Shown here: positions 1-12,611 of the stretch, piece by piece
Position numbering within the stretch: the first letter of the stretch is position 1
Layout of the letters: every line of letters begins with the position of its first letter
Assembly: GCF_003955685.1 (NCBI RefSeq)
Contig: NZ_RXHJ01000007.1
Span: forward strand, 124,001 to 188,000
From: Corynebacterium hylobatis
GTDB lineage: Bacteria > Actinomycetota > Actinomycetes > Mycobacteriales > Mycobacteriaceae
DNA length: 64,000 nt
Direction of reading: 5' to 3'
Made by a program: the position numbers and the translations under genes
The notes under the pieces: model-generated
Told to the model about the DNA's origin: nothing
Seen by the model: the letters and a program-made list of their open reading frames with translations, nothing else
Database searches by the model: none

Positions 1-2
1 TG

Positions 3-803
3 GAGCCGCTGGAGGAGAAGAGCCACCGCGGCCAGGTCTACCGGGTGCTGGGCCGGGGCACGGTCCCCTTCATCCGGTTGATATCCACGCCGGGGCTGCC
101 GGCGGTGGACCGAAGCCAGGCCGGCCTGTACCACACCGCCTGGCTCTTCCCTGACCGGGAGGCGCTGGCCGCCACCGTCTACCACAGCGCCCGGGACCCG
201 CGCAGCCGCTTCGTCGGTTCCAGTGACCACCTGGTCAGTGAGGCCTTCTACTTCACCGACCCGGAGGGCAACGGCATCGAGCTCTACATCGACCGCCCCC
301 GGGAGGAGTGGGTGCACCAGGGCGGCGAGATCGCCATGGACACTCTCCCCCTCGACCCGCAGAAATTCCTCACGGAACATCTCCAGGAGGACCGGATCGC
401 CATGACCGGCACGCTGGCAGGCAAGGTCGGCCACGTCCATCTGCAGGTCGGTGACATCGCACGGGCACGGGAGTTCTACGTCGACGCCCTCGGCTTCGAG
501 CCGACCCAGACCGGCTACCGTGGGGCCCTGTTCGCCTCGGCCGGCGGATACCACCACCACGTGGCCATGAACTCCTGGCACAGCCGCGGCGCTGGCCCGC
601 GGGCGGCGAGCCTGGGGCTGGGCAGCCTGGCCATCACGGTGCCCGACAGGGAGCAGCTGGACCAGGTGGCACAGCGGCTCAGGGACCGCGGTCTCTGGTT
701 GGCCGATGACGGCCACACCCTGAGCACCCGGGACCCCTGGGACACCCTGGTCACGCTCTCGCTGCCCGGCACCAGCACCGAACAGCTACTCCGGGAAATC
801 TAG
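3..803 (+). CDS. VOC-family ring-cleaving dioxygenase / glyoxalase-like protein, 5' end outside the window
   Basis: The frame is open from base 3, so the gene starts before the window; the first internal GTG (45) lies inside conserved sequence and is unlikely to be the true start. About 266 codons are present, close to the roughly 280-residue two-domain extradiol dioxygenases of the CatE/YfiE type. The first VOC module has YHTAWLFPDREAL and ends in DPEGNGIELY, with the usual acidic metal ligand. The second begins GHVHLQVGDIARAREFY and contains YHHHVAMNSW. The terminal strand of the second module reads TRDPWDTLVTL, without the usual Glu, so the metal site may be incomplete or arranged differently. 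A substrate cannot be given. Its stop codon overlaps that of the convergent SDR gene in CTAG at 800-803. The family call is firm; dioxygenase activity is inferred. Confidence 0.75.
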   Translation, partial: EPLEEKSHRGQVYRVLGRGTVPFIRLISTPGLPAVDRSQAGLYHTAWLFPDREALAATVYHSARDPRSRFVGSSDHLVSEAFYFTDPEGNGIELYIDRPREEWVHQGGEIAMDTLPLDPQKFLTEHLQEDRIAMTGTLAGKVGHVHLQVGDIARAREFYVDALGFEPTQTGYRGALFASAGGYHHHVAMNSWHSRGAGPRAASLGLGSLAITVPDREQLDQVAQRLRDRGLWLADDGHTLSTRDPWDTLVTLSLPGTSTEQLLREI

Positions 804-1510
804 ATCTGCCGGATCGCGGCTTCCCCGGCCTCGGCGCCGCCCTCCGCATCAACGAAGGGCAGGATCTGCCGGTCGGGGAGATTCTCGCGGGTGGACATCT
901 CCACCAGCACCTTCGCCACCAGCTCGCGTGAAGTGGTCACGGAGTCATCCGTGGGCCGGACATTATCGACGACCGCCAGTCCCCCGGCCGGCTCCATCGT
1001 CAGCGCACCCGGCGCGAGGATGAGGTACTCCAGTTCCGTGGAGAGCAGGCGGCGGTCCACGGACTCCTTGGAATCCGCATAGGGGAAGAAGGGGTCCTCC
1101 GGATCCACGCCGTGGTCGACGGATCCCAGGTAGGAGACCATGAGAAGGCGGGGGGTGTCGCCTCCCTCCTTCCGCAGCTGCTCGAGGGCGTCGATGCAGG
1201 CGAGGGCGCCGTCGCGGTCGATGGCGTAGGTGGCCTTCGCGCCGTTCTTACCGGCGTTGCCGGCGGTCCAGATGACGGTGTCGTGGTCCCGGAGCAGGGC
1301 GGCCCAGTCATCGACGCTGAGGCCGGTGAGGTCGCGGATCAACGGGGTGGAGCCCAGCGCCTCGATGTCCGGGGTCTGCTCCGGGTTGCGGATCAGCGAT
1401 GTCACGTCCAGGCCGGCTGTGATCAGGCGTGGGGTGACCAGCTGCGCGACCTTGCCGTGTCCGCCGATGATGAGAATATTTCCGGTGTTCCTGCTCTGTG
1501 CATCATTCAT
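800..1510 (-). CDS. Atypical SDR, NAD(P)-binding Rossmann oxidoreductase (NmrA/YwnB-like)
   Basis: A 236-residue protein with a dinucleotide-binding motif near the N-terminus (ILIIGGHGKVAQLV, GxxGxxA type), followed by a second strand ending in IRNPEQ, which often contacts the NADP phosphate in this family. The middle carries VIWTAGNAG and LLMVSYLGS, the equivalents of the SDR NAG and Ser strands. YADSK supplies a YxxxK-like pair around residue 147, so catalytic residues may be kept. Atypical SDRs of this size act as NADPH-dependent reductases, flavin reductases or NADP sensors; the substrate here is unknown. ATG 1510 is chosen because TAGGGT ends 6 nt upstream, as expected of a leaderless start. 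It is convergent with the dioxygenase gene, with overlapping stop codons. Confidence 0.8.
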   Translation of the reverse strand: MNDAQSRNTGNILIIGGHGKVAQLVTPRLITAGLDVTSLIRNPEQTPDIEALGSTPLIRDLTGLSVDDWAALLRDHDTVIWTAGNAGKNGAKATYAIDRDGALACIDALEQLRKEGGDTPRLLMVSYLGSVDHGVDPEDPFFPYADSKESVDRRLLSTELEYLILAPGALTMEPAGGLAVVDNVRPTDDSVTTSRELVAKVLVEMSTRENLPDRQILPFVDAEGGAEAGEAAIRQI

Positions 1511-1516
1511 GTCCCC

Positions 1517-1522
1517 ACCCTA
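1517..1522 (-). promoter_or_regulatory. -10 box TAGGGT, candidate leaderless promoter of the SDR gene
   Basis: TAGGGT on the minus strand is followed by 6 nt and then the ATG of the SDR gene. That puts the transcription start at or next to the start codon, and no Shine-Dalgarno sequence fits in the gap. No convincing -35 is seen. Confidence 0.5.
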
Positions 1523-2035
1523 CGGAAAGTTTCCGGGACGCATGCCCGAAACATAGGCGCGGTTGGCCCAGCGTTGGACTGCCCGGGCTGCCGGGGCGCC
1601 GATTTTGGCCAGCCACCAGGCGTGGCGGGAGAAGGCGATCACCCGGCCGGTGACGGTGCCGTCGGGGGCGAGGTCGATGATGAAGGCCTCCTCCCCCAGT
1701 TCCACGTGGGCGGGCAGGGTGCCGTAGACGAGGACCGTGCGGGTGGGGGTCTGCTCCTCCAGAAGGATGTAGCACGATGACATCCGCGGGCCCATGTACA
1801 GGCGGACGAGCGGCCCGAAGCGTTCCGCGTGCACGCGGGCCCGCCGGTGTGCCTGCCAGGTCAGCAGCCGGTGGCTGGCCTCGCGGAAGCAGTCCTCACC
1901 GTGACCGAGTACCTCTTCGTGATCGGTGATCGTCCATCTGTTCAGGCCCAGCTCACCGGGGGTGCGGCCGGCGGCCAGCTTCAGGGTGGCCAGCCGCAGG
2001 TGGGCGGGATAGGTCAGGTCGGAGCGGGTGGTCAC
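1520..2035 (-). CDS. UPF0548 / DUF1990 family protein
   Basis: A 171-residue soluble protein of the DUF1990 (UPF0548) family, known from actinobacteria and plants and without an established biochemical role. Typical stretches are LNRWTITDHEEVLGHG near residue 32, the RARVHAERFGPLVRLYMGP core, VLVYGTLPAHVELGEEAF, and a C-terminal AFSRHAWWLAKIGAPAARAVQRW segment. The start is GTG (2035) inside a GTGA overlap with the stop of the upstream 79-residue membrane protein, so the two are translationally coupled. No membrane segments or signal peptide are seen. The coupling suggests a shared envelope or lipid role, but this is only inference. Confidence 0.78.
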   Translation of the reverse strand: MTTRSDLTYPAHLRLATLKLAAGRTPGELGLNRWTITDHEEVLGHGEDCFREASHRLLTWQAHRRARVHAERFGPLVRLYMGPRMSSCYILLEEQTPTRTVLVYGTLPAHVELGEEAFIIDLAPDGTVTGRVIAFSRHAWWLAKIGAPAARAVQRWANRAYVSGMRPGNFP

Positions 2036-2271
2036 TTCCTACCGAGGCTCCAGTACGCCGCGGGGCCGAGGCCGTTGATCAGCTGAGCCAGGGCCCACGC
2101 CCACTTCGGGCCCCGGACCTTCTCCGCCGGGCGGCGCGAGAGGTCCACCCAGGCGGCGATCTTGGCCGAGACCTCGACGACGACGCCGACGATGAGGCTG
2201 ATCCGGGCGGGGGTGGACATGGCGGTGAAATCCGTCCGTAGTTTGGCGAGGCTGGGGTTTCTGCTGCTCAT
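2032..2271 (-). CDS. Small PLDc_N-like membrane protein
   Basis: A 79-residue protein. A hydrophobic helix (residues about 22-40, ISLIVGVVVEVSAKIAAWVDL) is followed by a basic loop (SRRPAEKVRGPKW) and a second hydrophobic stretch ending in NGLGPAAYWSLGRK. The W...N-x-x-GP-x-x-Y...GR pattern resembles the N-terminal membrane hairpin of phospholipase D/cardiolipin synthase proteins (PLDc_N), which also occurs alone in actinobacteria. ATG 2271 was chosen because TAGAGT lies 7 nt upstream; longer upstream frames run antisense into the ACT-domain gene. It overlaps the next gene by GTGA. The function is unknown. Confidence 0.68.
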   Translation of the reverse strand: MSSRNPSLAKLRTDFTAMSTPARISLIVGVVVEVSAKIAAWVDLSRRPAEKVRGPKWAWALAQLINGLGPAAYWSLGRK

Positions 2272-2278
2272 GGCTCTC

Positions 2279-2284
2279 ACTCTA
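2279..2284 (-). promoter_or_regulatory. -10 box TAGAGT, candidate leaderless promoter
   Basis: TAGAGT followed by 7 nt and ATG 2271 on the minus strand. It would drive the PLDc_N-like gene and the coupled UPF0548 gene, and is divergent from the promoter of the ACT-domain gene about 30 bp away. Confidence 0.5.
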
Positions 2285-2313
2285 CCGGCCGCTCCCCCAG
2301 CGGGTGACGCGAT

Positions 2314-2319
2314 TACCAT
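2314..2319 (+). promoter_or_regulatory. -10 box TACCAT, candidate leaderless promoter of the ACT/UPF0210 pair
   Basis: TACCAT is followed by 6 nt (2320-2325) and then ATG 2326. There is no Shine-Dalgarno sequence between them. The box lies in the 54-bp divergent region shared with the small PLDc_N-like gene. Confidence 0.45.
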
Positions 2320-2325
2320 GGATGC

Positions 2326-2595
2326 ATGTTCGCAATCATGACTGTCACCGGGGCTGACCACACCGGGATCATCGCCTCCGTCACCACCGCCCTCGCCGAG
2401 ATGGACATCAACATCCTCGACGTCTCCCAGACCATCATGGACCAGTTCTTCACCATGATCCTGCGGGTGGAGTTCGATGAGACCTCCCTCGACATCGCCA
2501 GAATTCAACAGGCGATGGAACCGGTGGAGAAGTCTCAGGGGCTGGTCATCCGGATCCAGTCCGAGGCACTGTTCACCGCGGTCAACGAGATCTAG
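2326..2595 (+). CDS. ACT domain protein, UPF0237 family
   Basis: An 89-residue protein made of one ACT fold ([21 protein letters not shown], then [19 protein letters not shown]) with the second beta-alpha-beta unit ending in [18 protein letters not shown] domains bind amino acids or other small ligands and usually regulate a partner. Family members sit next to a UPF0210 gene in many bacteria, and here that gene starts 16 nt downstream, so the two are almost certainly co-transcribed and may act together. The ligand is unknown. The predicted transcript is leaderless (TACCAT 6 nt before ATG). Confidence 0.85.
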   Translation: MFAIMTVTGADHTGIIASVTTALAEMDINILDVSQTIMDQFFTMILRVEFDETSLDIARIQQAMEPVEKSQGLVIRIQSEALFTAVNEI

Positions 2596-2611
2596 GCGGA
2601 AGGACGCGACC

Positions 2612-3979
2612 ATGAGCTTCCACCTGAACTCCCGCAACATCCTCGACACCATCGAGATGATCGAGAAGTACCGCCTCGATATCCGCACCGTGACCATGGG
2701 GATCTCGCTGCTCTCCTGCAGCCGGACGACCATGGCCGAGACCTGCCAGGCCGTCTACGACCGGGTGGTCACCCAGGCAGCCCGGCTCGTCGAGGTCTGC
2801 GAGAGCATCGAGGCCGAGCTGGGCATCCCCATCGTGAACAAGCGGATCTCCGTCACCCCGGTCGCCCTGATCACCGCCGGGCTGGAGGGCAACCCGGCTG
2901 ATGTGGCCCGGGCCCTGGACCGGGCGGCGAAGGAGGTCGGCGTCAATTTCCTCGGCGGCTACTCCGCCCTGGTGGCCAAGGGTGCAACCACCTCCGAGAA
3001 GGCGCTCATCCGTTCCATCCCGGAGGCCCTGAGTGAGACCGACCTGGTCTGCGGCTCGGTCAACATCGCCACCTCGCGCGCCGGCATCAACATGAATGTC
3101 GCAGCTGAGATGGGCCGGGTCATCAAGGAGGCCGCCGAGCTGACGAAGGACCGTTCCGCCATCGCCTGCGCGAAGCTGGTGGTCTTCGCCAATTCCGTCG
3201 GCGACAACCCGTTCATGGCCGGCGCCTACCATGGTGTGGAGGAACCGGACTGCGTCGTCTCCGTCGGCGTCTCCGGCCCCGGTGTGATCCACCGTGCACT
3301 GGAGTCCCTGCCGGAGGCCGCCACCCTCGACCAGGTCGCCGAGGAGATCAAGAAGGCCGCCTTCAAGATCACCCGCGCCGGCCAGCTCGTCGGAGACATG
3401 GCCTCCGAACGCCTCGGCGTGCCCTTCGGCATCGTCGACCTCTCCCTGGCCCCCACCGCGGAACAGGGGGATTCCGTCGCCCACATCCTCGAGCGCATGG
3501 GACTGGATCAGGTGGGCACCCACGGCACCACGGCGGCGCTCGCCCTGCTCAACGACGCGGTGAAGAAGGGCGGCATGATGGCCTGTTCCCGCGTGGGTGG
3601 GCTGTCGGGCTCCTTCATCCCTGTCTCTGAGGACAAGGGGATGATCGACGCCGTGCGCGCCGGGTCCATCACCCTGGACAAGTTGGAGGCGATGACCGCG
3701 ATCTGTTCGGTGGGTTTCGACATGATCGCCATCCCGGGTGACACCAGCGCGGAGACCATCGCGGGCATGATCGCCGATGAGGCGGCCATCGGGGTGATGA
3801 ACCACAAGACCACCGCCGTGCGCGTCATCCCGGTGCCGGGCACGGCCCCCGGTGACGAGGTGAATTTCGGCGGGCTGCTCGGCTATGCCCCGGTGATTCC
3901 GGTCAACCAGGTCGGCAACGCAGGTTTCATCGGCCGCGGCGGTTTCATCCCCGCCCCGGTGCACGGTCTGCGGAACTGA
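2612..3979 (+). CDS. UPF0210 (DUF711/PFL-like) family protein
   Basis: A 455-residue protein of the UPF0210 family, related in fold to pyruvate formate-lyase/ribonucleotide reductase barrels but with no experimentally established reaction that I know of. Recognisable segments are [25 protein letters not shown] (given as two parts: [11 protein letters not shown] and [14 protein letters not shown]), the [10 protein letters not shown] region, the [14 protein letters not shown] region, and the C-terminal [19 protein letters not shown] glycine-rich stretch. ATG 2612 is preceded by GGAAGGA with good spacing; the same frame is open further upstream but there runs across the ACT gene in another frame. 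Length is normal for the family. It is paired with the ACT-domain gene. The family is certain, the role is not. Confidence 0.88.
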   Translation: MSFHLNSRNILDTIEMIEKYRLDIRTVTMGISLLSCSRTTMAETCQAVYDRVVTQAARLVEVCESIEAELGIPIVNKRISVTPVALITAGLEGNPADVARALDRAAKEVGVNFLGGYSALVAKGATTSEKALIRSIPEALSETDLVCGSVNIATSRAGINMNVAAEMGRVIKEAAELTKDRSAIACAKLVVFANSVGDNPFMAGAYHGVEEPDCVVSVGVSGPGVIHRALESLPEAATLDQVAEEIKKAAFKITRAGQLVGDMASERLGVPFGIVDLSLAPTAEQGDSVAHILERMGLDQVGTHGTTAALALLNDAVKKGGMMACSRVGGLSGSFIPVSEDKGMIDAVRAGSITLDKLEAMTAICSVGFDMIAIPGDTSAETIAGMIADEAAIGVMNHKTTAVRVIPVPGTAPGDEVNFGGLLGYAPVIPVNQVGNAGFIGRGGFIPAPVHGLRN

Positions 3980-3999
3980 TGCGGCTGCGCTGACGTGCG

Positions 4000-4005
4000 T
4001 ACAAT
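4000..4005 (+). promoter_or_regulatory. -10 box TACAAT, candidate leaderless promoter of the P-type ATPase
   Basis: TACAAT, close to the TATAAT consensus, ends 8 nt before GTG 4014. Start at the GTG would give a leaderless mRNA. The 34-bp gap after the UPF0210 gene has no ribosome-binding site. Confidence 0.55.
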
Positions 4006-4013
4006 CGAATCAT

Positions 4014-6665
<2,652 letters not shown>

Positions 6666-6675
6666 AATCGAGGGT

Positions 6676-7416
6676 GTGTCCCGCCCGCTGATCCGCCCCC
6701 GCCGACCCTTCCTCCTGCTGAGTACCCGACCGGAGGACGAGGCCGCCGCGGCCGAGTTCCTCAGCTTCCGCGCGAAGATGGGCCTGGAAGCGGACGGCCT
6801 GGTGCAGTTCCGGCTGGAGTCGCGCCCCCTGGAGCGCCTGGACCTGGCGGAGTTCTCCGGGATCCTGCTCGGCGGCAGCCCCTTCAACTCCTCCGAACCG
6901 GTCAAGGCCCCGCTACAGCAGCGCGTGGAGGCCGACCTGGCCCGCCTCATGGACGAGGTCCTCGACCGGGACTACCCGCTGTTCGGCGCCTGCTACGGGG
7001 TCGGCACCGTGGGCACGGCCATCGGGGCGGTCATCGACGGCACCTACAGCGAGAAACCCCGCGTCATCGAGGTCCGCGTCACCGGGCAGGACCCGCTTCT
7101 CGACGGCCTGCCGGAGCGGTTCCACACGATGGTCGGCCACAAGGAGGCCATCACCGTGCTTCCTGACGTCGCCGAGGTCCTGATCACCGGCGAGGACTGC
7201 CCCACCCAGATGTTTCGGGTGCAGGAGAACATCTACGCCACCCAGTTCCACCCGGAGCTGGCTCCGGCCGAATTCGAACAGCGCCTGCGCATCTACGCCA
7301 ACGCCGGTTACTACGAGCCCGGCGAGCTGGGTGCGATCATCGCCGGCACTCGCGGGGTGGATCTGACCGTGGACGACGCCCTTCTGCGCAACTTCGCCCT
7401 GCGCTACGTGCGTTAG
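6676..7416 (+). CDS. Class I glutamine amidotransferase (GMP synthase-like)
   Basis: A 246-residue protein with the GATase1 fold. The nucleophile elbow LFGACYGVGTVG carries the catalytic Cys (about residue 102), and QFHPEL near residue 194 supplies the His and Glu of the triad. Such stand-alone proteins are often annotated as a GMP synthase glutaminase domain, but the synthetase half is absent and guaA is normally separate, so the acceptor substrate is unknown; a gamma-glutamyl hydrolase role is also possible. GTG 6676 was chosen because TAGAAT precedes it by 7 nt, and the 20 codons upstream run back into the ATPase gene. The gene is convergent with the ABC-F gene, the stops overlapping in TTAG (7413-7416). 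Confidence 0.85.
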   Translation: MSRPLIRPRRPFLLLSTRPEDEAAAAEFLSFRAKMGLEADGLVQFRLESRPLERLDLAEFSGILLGGSPFNSSEPVKAPLQQRVEADLARLMDEVLDRDYPLFGACYGVGTVGTAIGAVIDGTYSEKPRVIEVRVTGQDPLLDGLPERFHTMVGHKEAITVLPDVAEVLITGEDCPTQMFRVQENIYATQFHPELAPAEFEQRLRIYANAGYYEPGELGAIIAGTRGVDLTVDDALLRNFALRYVR

Positions 7417-9044
7417 GCGAGTTCGACGATCTCCATGTACTCGTCCGACCACAGGTCCTCGTCGCCGTCAGGCAGCACGATGACGCGCTCGGGCTCGAGG
7501 GCCTTGACGGCACCCGGGTCGTGGGTGACCAGGACGACAGCGCCGGTGTAGGTGCGCAGGGCGTCGAGGACCTGCTCGCGGGACTGCGGGTCGAGGTTGT
7601 TGGTGGGCTCGTCGAGAAGCAGGACGTTGGCGCGCGAGGAGACCAGCGCGGCGAGCGCGAGGCGGGTCTTCTCACCACCGGAGAGCGTGCCGGCGGGCTG
7701 CTCGAGCTGGTCACCGGAGAACATGAAGGCACCGAGCAGACCGCGCAGGTCCTGCTCCCCTGCCTCGGGGCAGGCCTCGATGGTGTTCTGCCAGACGGAC
7801 TTCTCCGGGTCGATGGTGTCGTGCTCCTGCGCGAAGTAACCGATCTTCAGGCCGTGGCCGGAGACGATGCCACCCTCACCGTCGGTGCGCTCCACCCCGG
7901 CCAGCAGCTTGAGCAGGGTGGTCTTGCCGGCGCCGTTGAAACCGAGGACGACGACGCGGCTGCCCTTGTCAATGGCCAGGTCCACGCCGGCGAAGACCTC
8001 CAGCGAGCCGTACATCTTGGTCAGACCCTTGGCGAACAGCGGGGTCTTGCCGCAGGGGGCCGGCTCCGGAAAGGAGATGGCGGCGACACGGTCGGCGACG
8101 CGGATGTCGTCGAGTCGGCCGATCATGCGGTCGGCGCGGGCGAGCATCTGCTTCGCGGCGGCGGCCTTGGTGGCCTTGGCGCCGAGCTTGGCGGCCTGCT
8201 TGTGCAGGGCGGAGGCCTTCTTCTCCGCGTTGGCGCGCTCGCGGCGGCGGCGTGCCTCGTCAAGGGCGCGGGCGTCCTTGTACTTGGCGAAGCCCATGTT
8301 GTAGACGTCGGCCTCGGCGCGGACGGCGTCAAGGAACCAGACCTTGTTGCACACGGCGTCGAGAAGCTCCACGTCGTGGGAGATCATGATCAGCCCGCCC
8401 TCGTGCTTGGCCAGGAAACCACGGAGCCAGTCGATGGAGTCGGCGTCGAGGTGGTTGGTGGGCTCATCGAGGAGCAGGGTGGTCTGCGATTTGCCGGAGC
8501 CGTTGGTGGCGGCGAAGAGGATCTGGGCGAGCTCCACGCGGCGGCGCTGACCACCGGAGAGGGTGTGCAGCGGCTGATCGAGGATACGGGCCGGGAGGCC
8601 GAGGTTGTCGCAGATCTGGGCGGCCTCGGAATCTGCCTCGTAGCCGCCGAGGGAGGCGTACTGTTCCTCGAAGCGGGAGTACTTGCGGATCGCGGCGTCA
8701 CGCCTGCCGGTGTCCGTCGCGGTCTCCATGATCTCCTGCTGGCGTTCCATGGAGCTGCGGATGCGGTCGAGGCCACGTGCGGAGAGCACGCGGTCCAGGG
8801 CGGTCTGGTCGATGTTGCCCTCGCGGGAGTCCTGCGGCAGGTAGCCGATCTCCCCGGAGCTGGTCACGGTGCCACCGTAGGGCTGGGTCTCCCCCGCCAG
8901 GATTCGCATGGTCGTGGTCTTGCCGGCACCGTTGCGGCCCACGAGTCCGATGCGGTCGCCGGGCTGGACACGCAGGAGCGCCCCGGGTGCGGTGAGCAGG
9001 GTACGGGCGCCGACGCGGACTTCGAGGTCATTGGTGACAATCAC
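7413..9044 (-). CDS. ABC-F family ATP-binding protein (ribosome-associated)
   Basis: A 543-residue soluble protein with two ABC ATPase domains and no membrane part. Domain 1 has Walker A GRNGAGKTT, LSGGQRRR and DEPTNHLD. A linker rich in Arg, Lys and Ala (RRRRERANAEKKASALHKQA) separates it from domain 2 with GFNGAGKTT, LSGGEKTR and DEPTNNLD. ABC-F proteins act on the ribosome as translation factors or target-protecting resistance factors. In actinobacteria this subtype is a housekeeping gene, so drug resistance should not be assumed. GTG 9044 is preferred over an upstream TTG because TACACT lies 8 nt before it and the next codons begin the conserved N-terminus IVTNDLEVRVGARTLL. No accessory resistance genes are adjacent. 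Confidence 0.9.
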   Translation of the reverse strand: MIVTNDLEVRVGARTLLTAPGALLRVQPGDRIGLVGRNGAGKTTTMRILAGETQPYGGTVTSSGEIGYLPQDSREGNIDQTALDRVLSARGLDRIRSSMERQQEIMETATDTGRRDAAIRKYSRFEEQYASLGGYEADSEAAQICDNLGLPARILDQPLHTLSGGQRRRVELAQILFAATNGSGKSQTTLLLDEPTNHLDADSIDWLRGFLAKHEGGLIMISHDVELLDAVCNKVWFLDAVRAEADVYNMGFAKYKDARALDEARRRRERANAEKKASALHKQAAKLGAKATKAAAAKQMLARADRMIGRLDDIRVADRVAAISFPEPAPCGKTPLFAKGLTKMYGSLEVFAGVDLAIDKGSRVVVLGFNGAGKTTLLKLLAGVERTDGEGGIVSGHGLKIGYFAQEHDTIDPEKSVWQNTIEACPEAGEQDLRGLLGAFMFSGDQLEQPAGTLSGGEKTRLALAALVSSRANVLLLDEPTNNLDPQSREQVLDALRTYTGAVVLVTHDPGAVKALEPERVIVLPDGDEDLWSDEYMEIVELA

Positions 9045-9052
9045 AACGGGAC

Positions 9053-9058
9053 AGTGTA
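9053..9058 (-). promoter_or_regulatory. -10 box TACACT, candidate leaderless promoter of the ABC-F gene
   Basis: TACACT on the minus strand, 8 nt before GTG 9044. It decides the start codon, because the alternative upstream TTG (9062) would lie before the predicted transcript start. Confidence 0.5.
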
Positions 9059-9109
9059 TCAACCTCGGCCGATATACCTAAAGGGCAGCAGATTCCGCAC
9101 CCGGGGGGA

Positions 9110-9115
9110 TAGATT
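9110..9115 (+). promoter_or_regulatory. -10 box TAGATT, candidate leaderless promoter
   Basis: TAGATT followed by GGGGGC and then ATG 9122. The G-run could in principle act as a weak ribosome-binding site, but it is too close to the ATG. Confidence 0.4.
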
Positions 9116-9121
9116 GGGGGC

Positions 9122-9700
9122 ATGAGCGCACAGCCCGACAGTTCCGGCGGCCTCAGCCGCGACTACATCGTCGAGTACCGCGCGGGCCAGTTCCAGAACG
9201 GTTCGCTGGTGCTGCGTTTCGACGCCGAACCGAACGAGCGGCAGCTCCGCGAGGCCCTCATCGCCTACGGTCTGCCCGGCCGCGCCCTGGAGGAGGTCCG
9301 CGCCCGCCCACTACAGTCGTCCGGGCCCCGGCGGTCCCCCGTGGCGCAGCCGGCCCAGAGGACGCCGTCGGCCCCACTGCCGCAGCCGGAGCTGGCGGAG
9401 AAGAAGCGCCCCGGTTGCAGTGGGGGCCGGATGTTCGTGATCCTGCTGATCATCGCCTTCGGCGCCGGGGCCACCTTCGCGGAGAACGCGAAAGTCGCCG
9501 GCATGTTCGCCGGCGACTTCCTGACCACCGAGACGATGGTCGTGGGTTGCGCGAATGCGCTCGGGGCCGCCCGCGCCGCCGCGGACCCCGGGGAGGGGTT
9601 CATCGGCGGGTTGTTCTCACAGGAGCCGACCTCGTTCGTCGCGACTCCGGCGAACGCGGCCTTCTACGTCTCCTGCCTCGCGGCGGCCTCCGGCGACTAG
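9122..9700 (+). CDS. Hypothetical single-pass membrane protein
   Basis: A 192-residue protein I do not recognise. Residues 1-62 form a soluble N-terminal part (RDYIVEYRAGQFQNGSLVLR, then DAEPNERQLREALIAYGLPG) that looks like a small alpha/beta fold. A Pro/Arg-rich linker follows (about 63-97), then one transmembrane helix (MFVILLIIAFGAGATFA, about 103-119), and a roughly 70-residue C-terminal domain with two cysteines (VVGCANALG and YVSCLAAA) that could form a disulfide if outside the cell. ATG 9122 is preceded by TAGATT. The stop overlaps that of convergent sufT in CTAG. The gene is independent of the suf operon. Confidence 0.6.
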   Translation: MSAQPDSSGGLSRDYIVEYRAGQFQNGSLVLRFDAEPNERQLREALIAYGLPGRALEEVRARPLQSSGPRRSPVAQPAQRTPSAPLPQPELAEKKRPGCSGGRMFVILLIIAFGAGATFAENAKVAGMFAGDFLTTETMVVGCANALGAARAAADPGEGFIGGLFSQEPTSFVATPANAAFYVSCLAAASGD

Positions 9701-10095
9701 ACGGCGAAGCCGAGCGCGCGGAGCTGCTCGCGGCCGTCCTCGGTGATCATGTGGTGGCCCCACGGCGGGAGCCAGACCCACTCAAGATCGACCTTGTCCA
9801 CGATGCCGTTGCCCACGAGGGCGGCCTGGACCTGGTCCTCGATGACGTCGGTCAGCGGGCAGGCCGGGGAGGTCAGGGTCATGTTGAGCATGGCCACGTC
9901 CTCCCCTTCCCGGTCCTCGATCCACACGTCGTAGACGAGACCCAGATCGACGACGTTGATGCCCAGCTCGGGGTCGATGACGTCGTGGAGATACTCGGTG
10001 ACGTCGAAGGCCAGCGACTCATGCTCCGGGGTCAGCGACTCAGGGCGCTGACGCTGGACGGCATCGGTGGGGTTCTGTCCGGTGTTCTCGGTCAT
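9697..10095 (-). CDS. sufT: SufT: metal-sulfur cluster assembly factor (MIP18/DUF59 family)
   Basis: A 132-residue protein of the DUF59/PaaD family, which helps Fe-S cluster maturation or transfer to target proteins. An extension of about 35 residues precedes the domain, which begins LHDVIDPELGINVVDLGLVY and contains SPACPLTDVIEDQV with the conserved Cys, followed by a C-terminal half around VWLPPWGHHMI. It is the last gene of the operon; its ATG sits in an ATGA overlap with the sufU stop, so it is translationally coupled. In M. tuberculosis the equivalent gene (Rv1466) also ends the suf operon. Convergent with the small membrane protein gene. Confidence 0.9.
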   Translation of the reverse strand: MTENTGQNPTDAVQRQRPESLTPEHESLAFDVTEYLHDVIDPELGINVVDLGLVYDVWIEDREGEDVAMLNMTLTSPACPLTDVIEDQVQAALVGNGIVDKVDLEWVWLPPWGHHMITEDGREQLRALGFAV

Positions 10096-10546
10096 TTCTT
10101 CTCCCTTTCATTGAGAGCGTCGGAGGTCGCGGCCTGGAAGGCCTTCCAGCCGAGCAGTGCGCACTTCACGCGGGCAGGGTACCTGGCCACACCGGAGAAG
10201 GCGATGCCGTCGCCGATGAGGTCCTCGTCGCCCTGCGCGGTGCCGCGCGAGGTGATCATCTTCTCGAACTCCGCGAGCTTGGCCATGGCCTGCTCCACCG
10301 GCTGCCCGATGATCTCCTCGGCCATGACGGAGGTCGAGGCCTGGGAGATGGAGCAGCCCTCGGCGTCGTAGGAGACGTCCTCGACACGCGAACCGTCCTC
10401 GGAGAGCTGGACGCGCAGCGTCAGCTCATCACCGCAGGAGGGGTTCACGTGGTGGACCTCCGCCTCGAACGGGTCACGCAGACCCGCGTGCTGCGGGTGT
10501 TTGTAGTGGTCCAGGATCACTTCCTGGTACATGGACTCCAGATTCA

Positions 10547-10547
<1 letters not shown>
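10092..10547 (-). CDS. sufU: SufU: zinc-dependent sulfurtransferase / Fe-S assembly protein
   Basis: A 151-residue IscU-like protein of the Gram-positive SufU type. The three conserved cysteines are visible in NPSCGDELTLRV, AEGCSISQASTSVMAEEIIG and RVKCALLGWKAF. SufU accepts persulfide sulfur from SufS through a zinc site rather than serving mainly as a scaffold; the long region between the second and third Cys is typical. The start ATG (10547) overlaps the sufS stop as TGATG. It lies directly after its partner sufS, as in other actinobacteria that lack SufE. Confidence 0.94.
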
Positions 10548-12567
<2,020 letters not shown>

Positions 12568-12611
12568 GTACACGTCTCTTTCGGGTCTAGAAATTGGGTT
12601 CTTTAAGGGGG

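Noticed and set aside
2477..2611. Longer UPF0210 start inside the ACT gene
   Set aside because: The extra residues are low-complexity shadow of the ACT gene. ATG 2612 has a good ribosome-binding site and matches the family start.
7413..9044. ABC-F protein as an antibiotic-resistance gene
   Set aside because: Housekeeping ABC-F genes of this size are normal in actinobacteria, and no leader peptide, mobile element or resistance neighbour is present.
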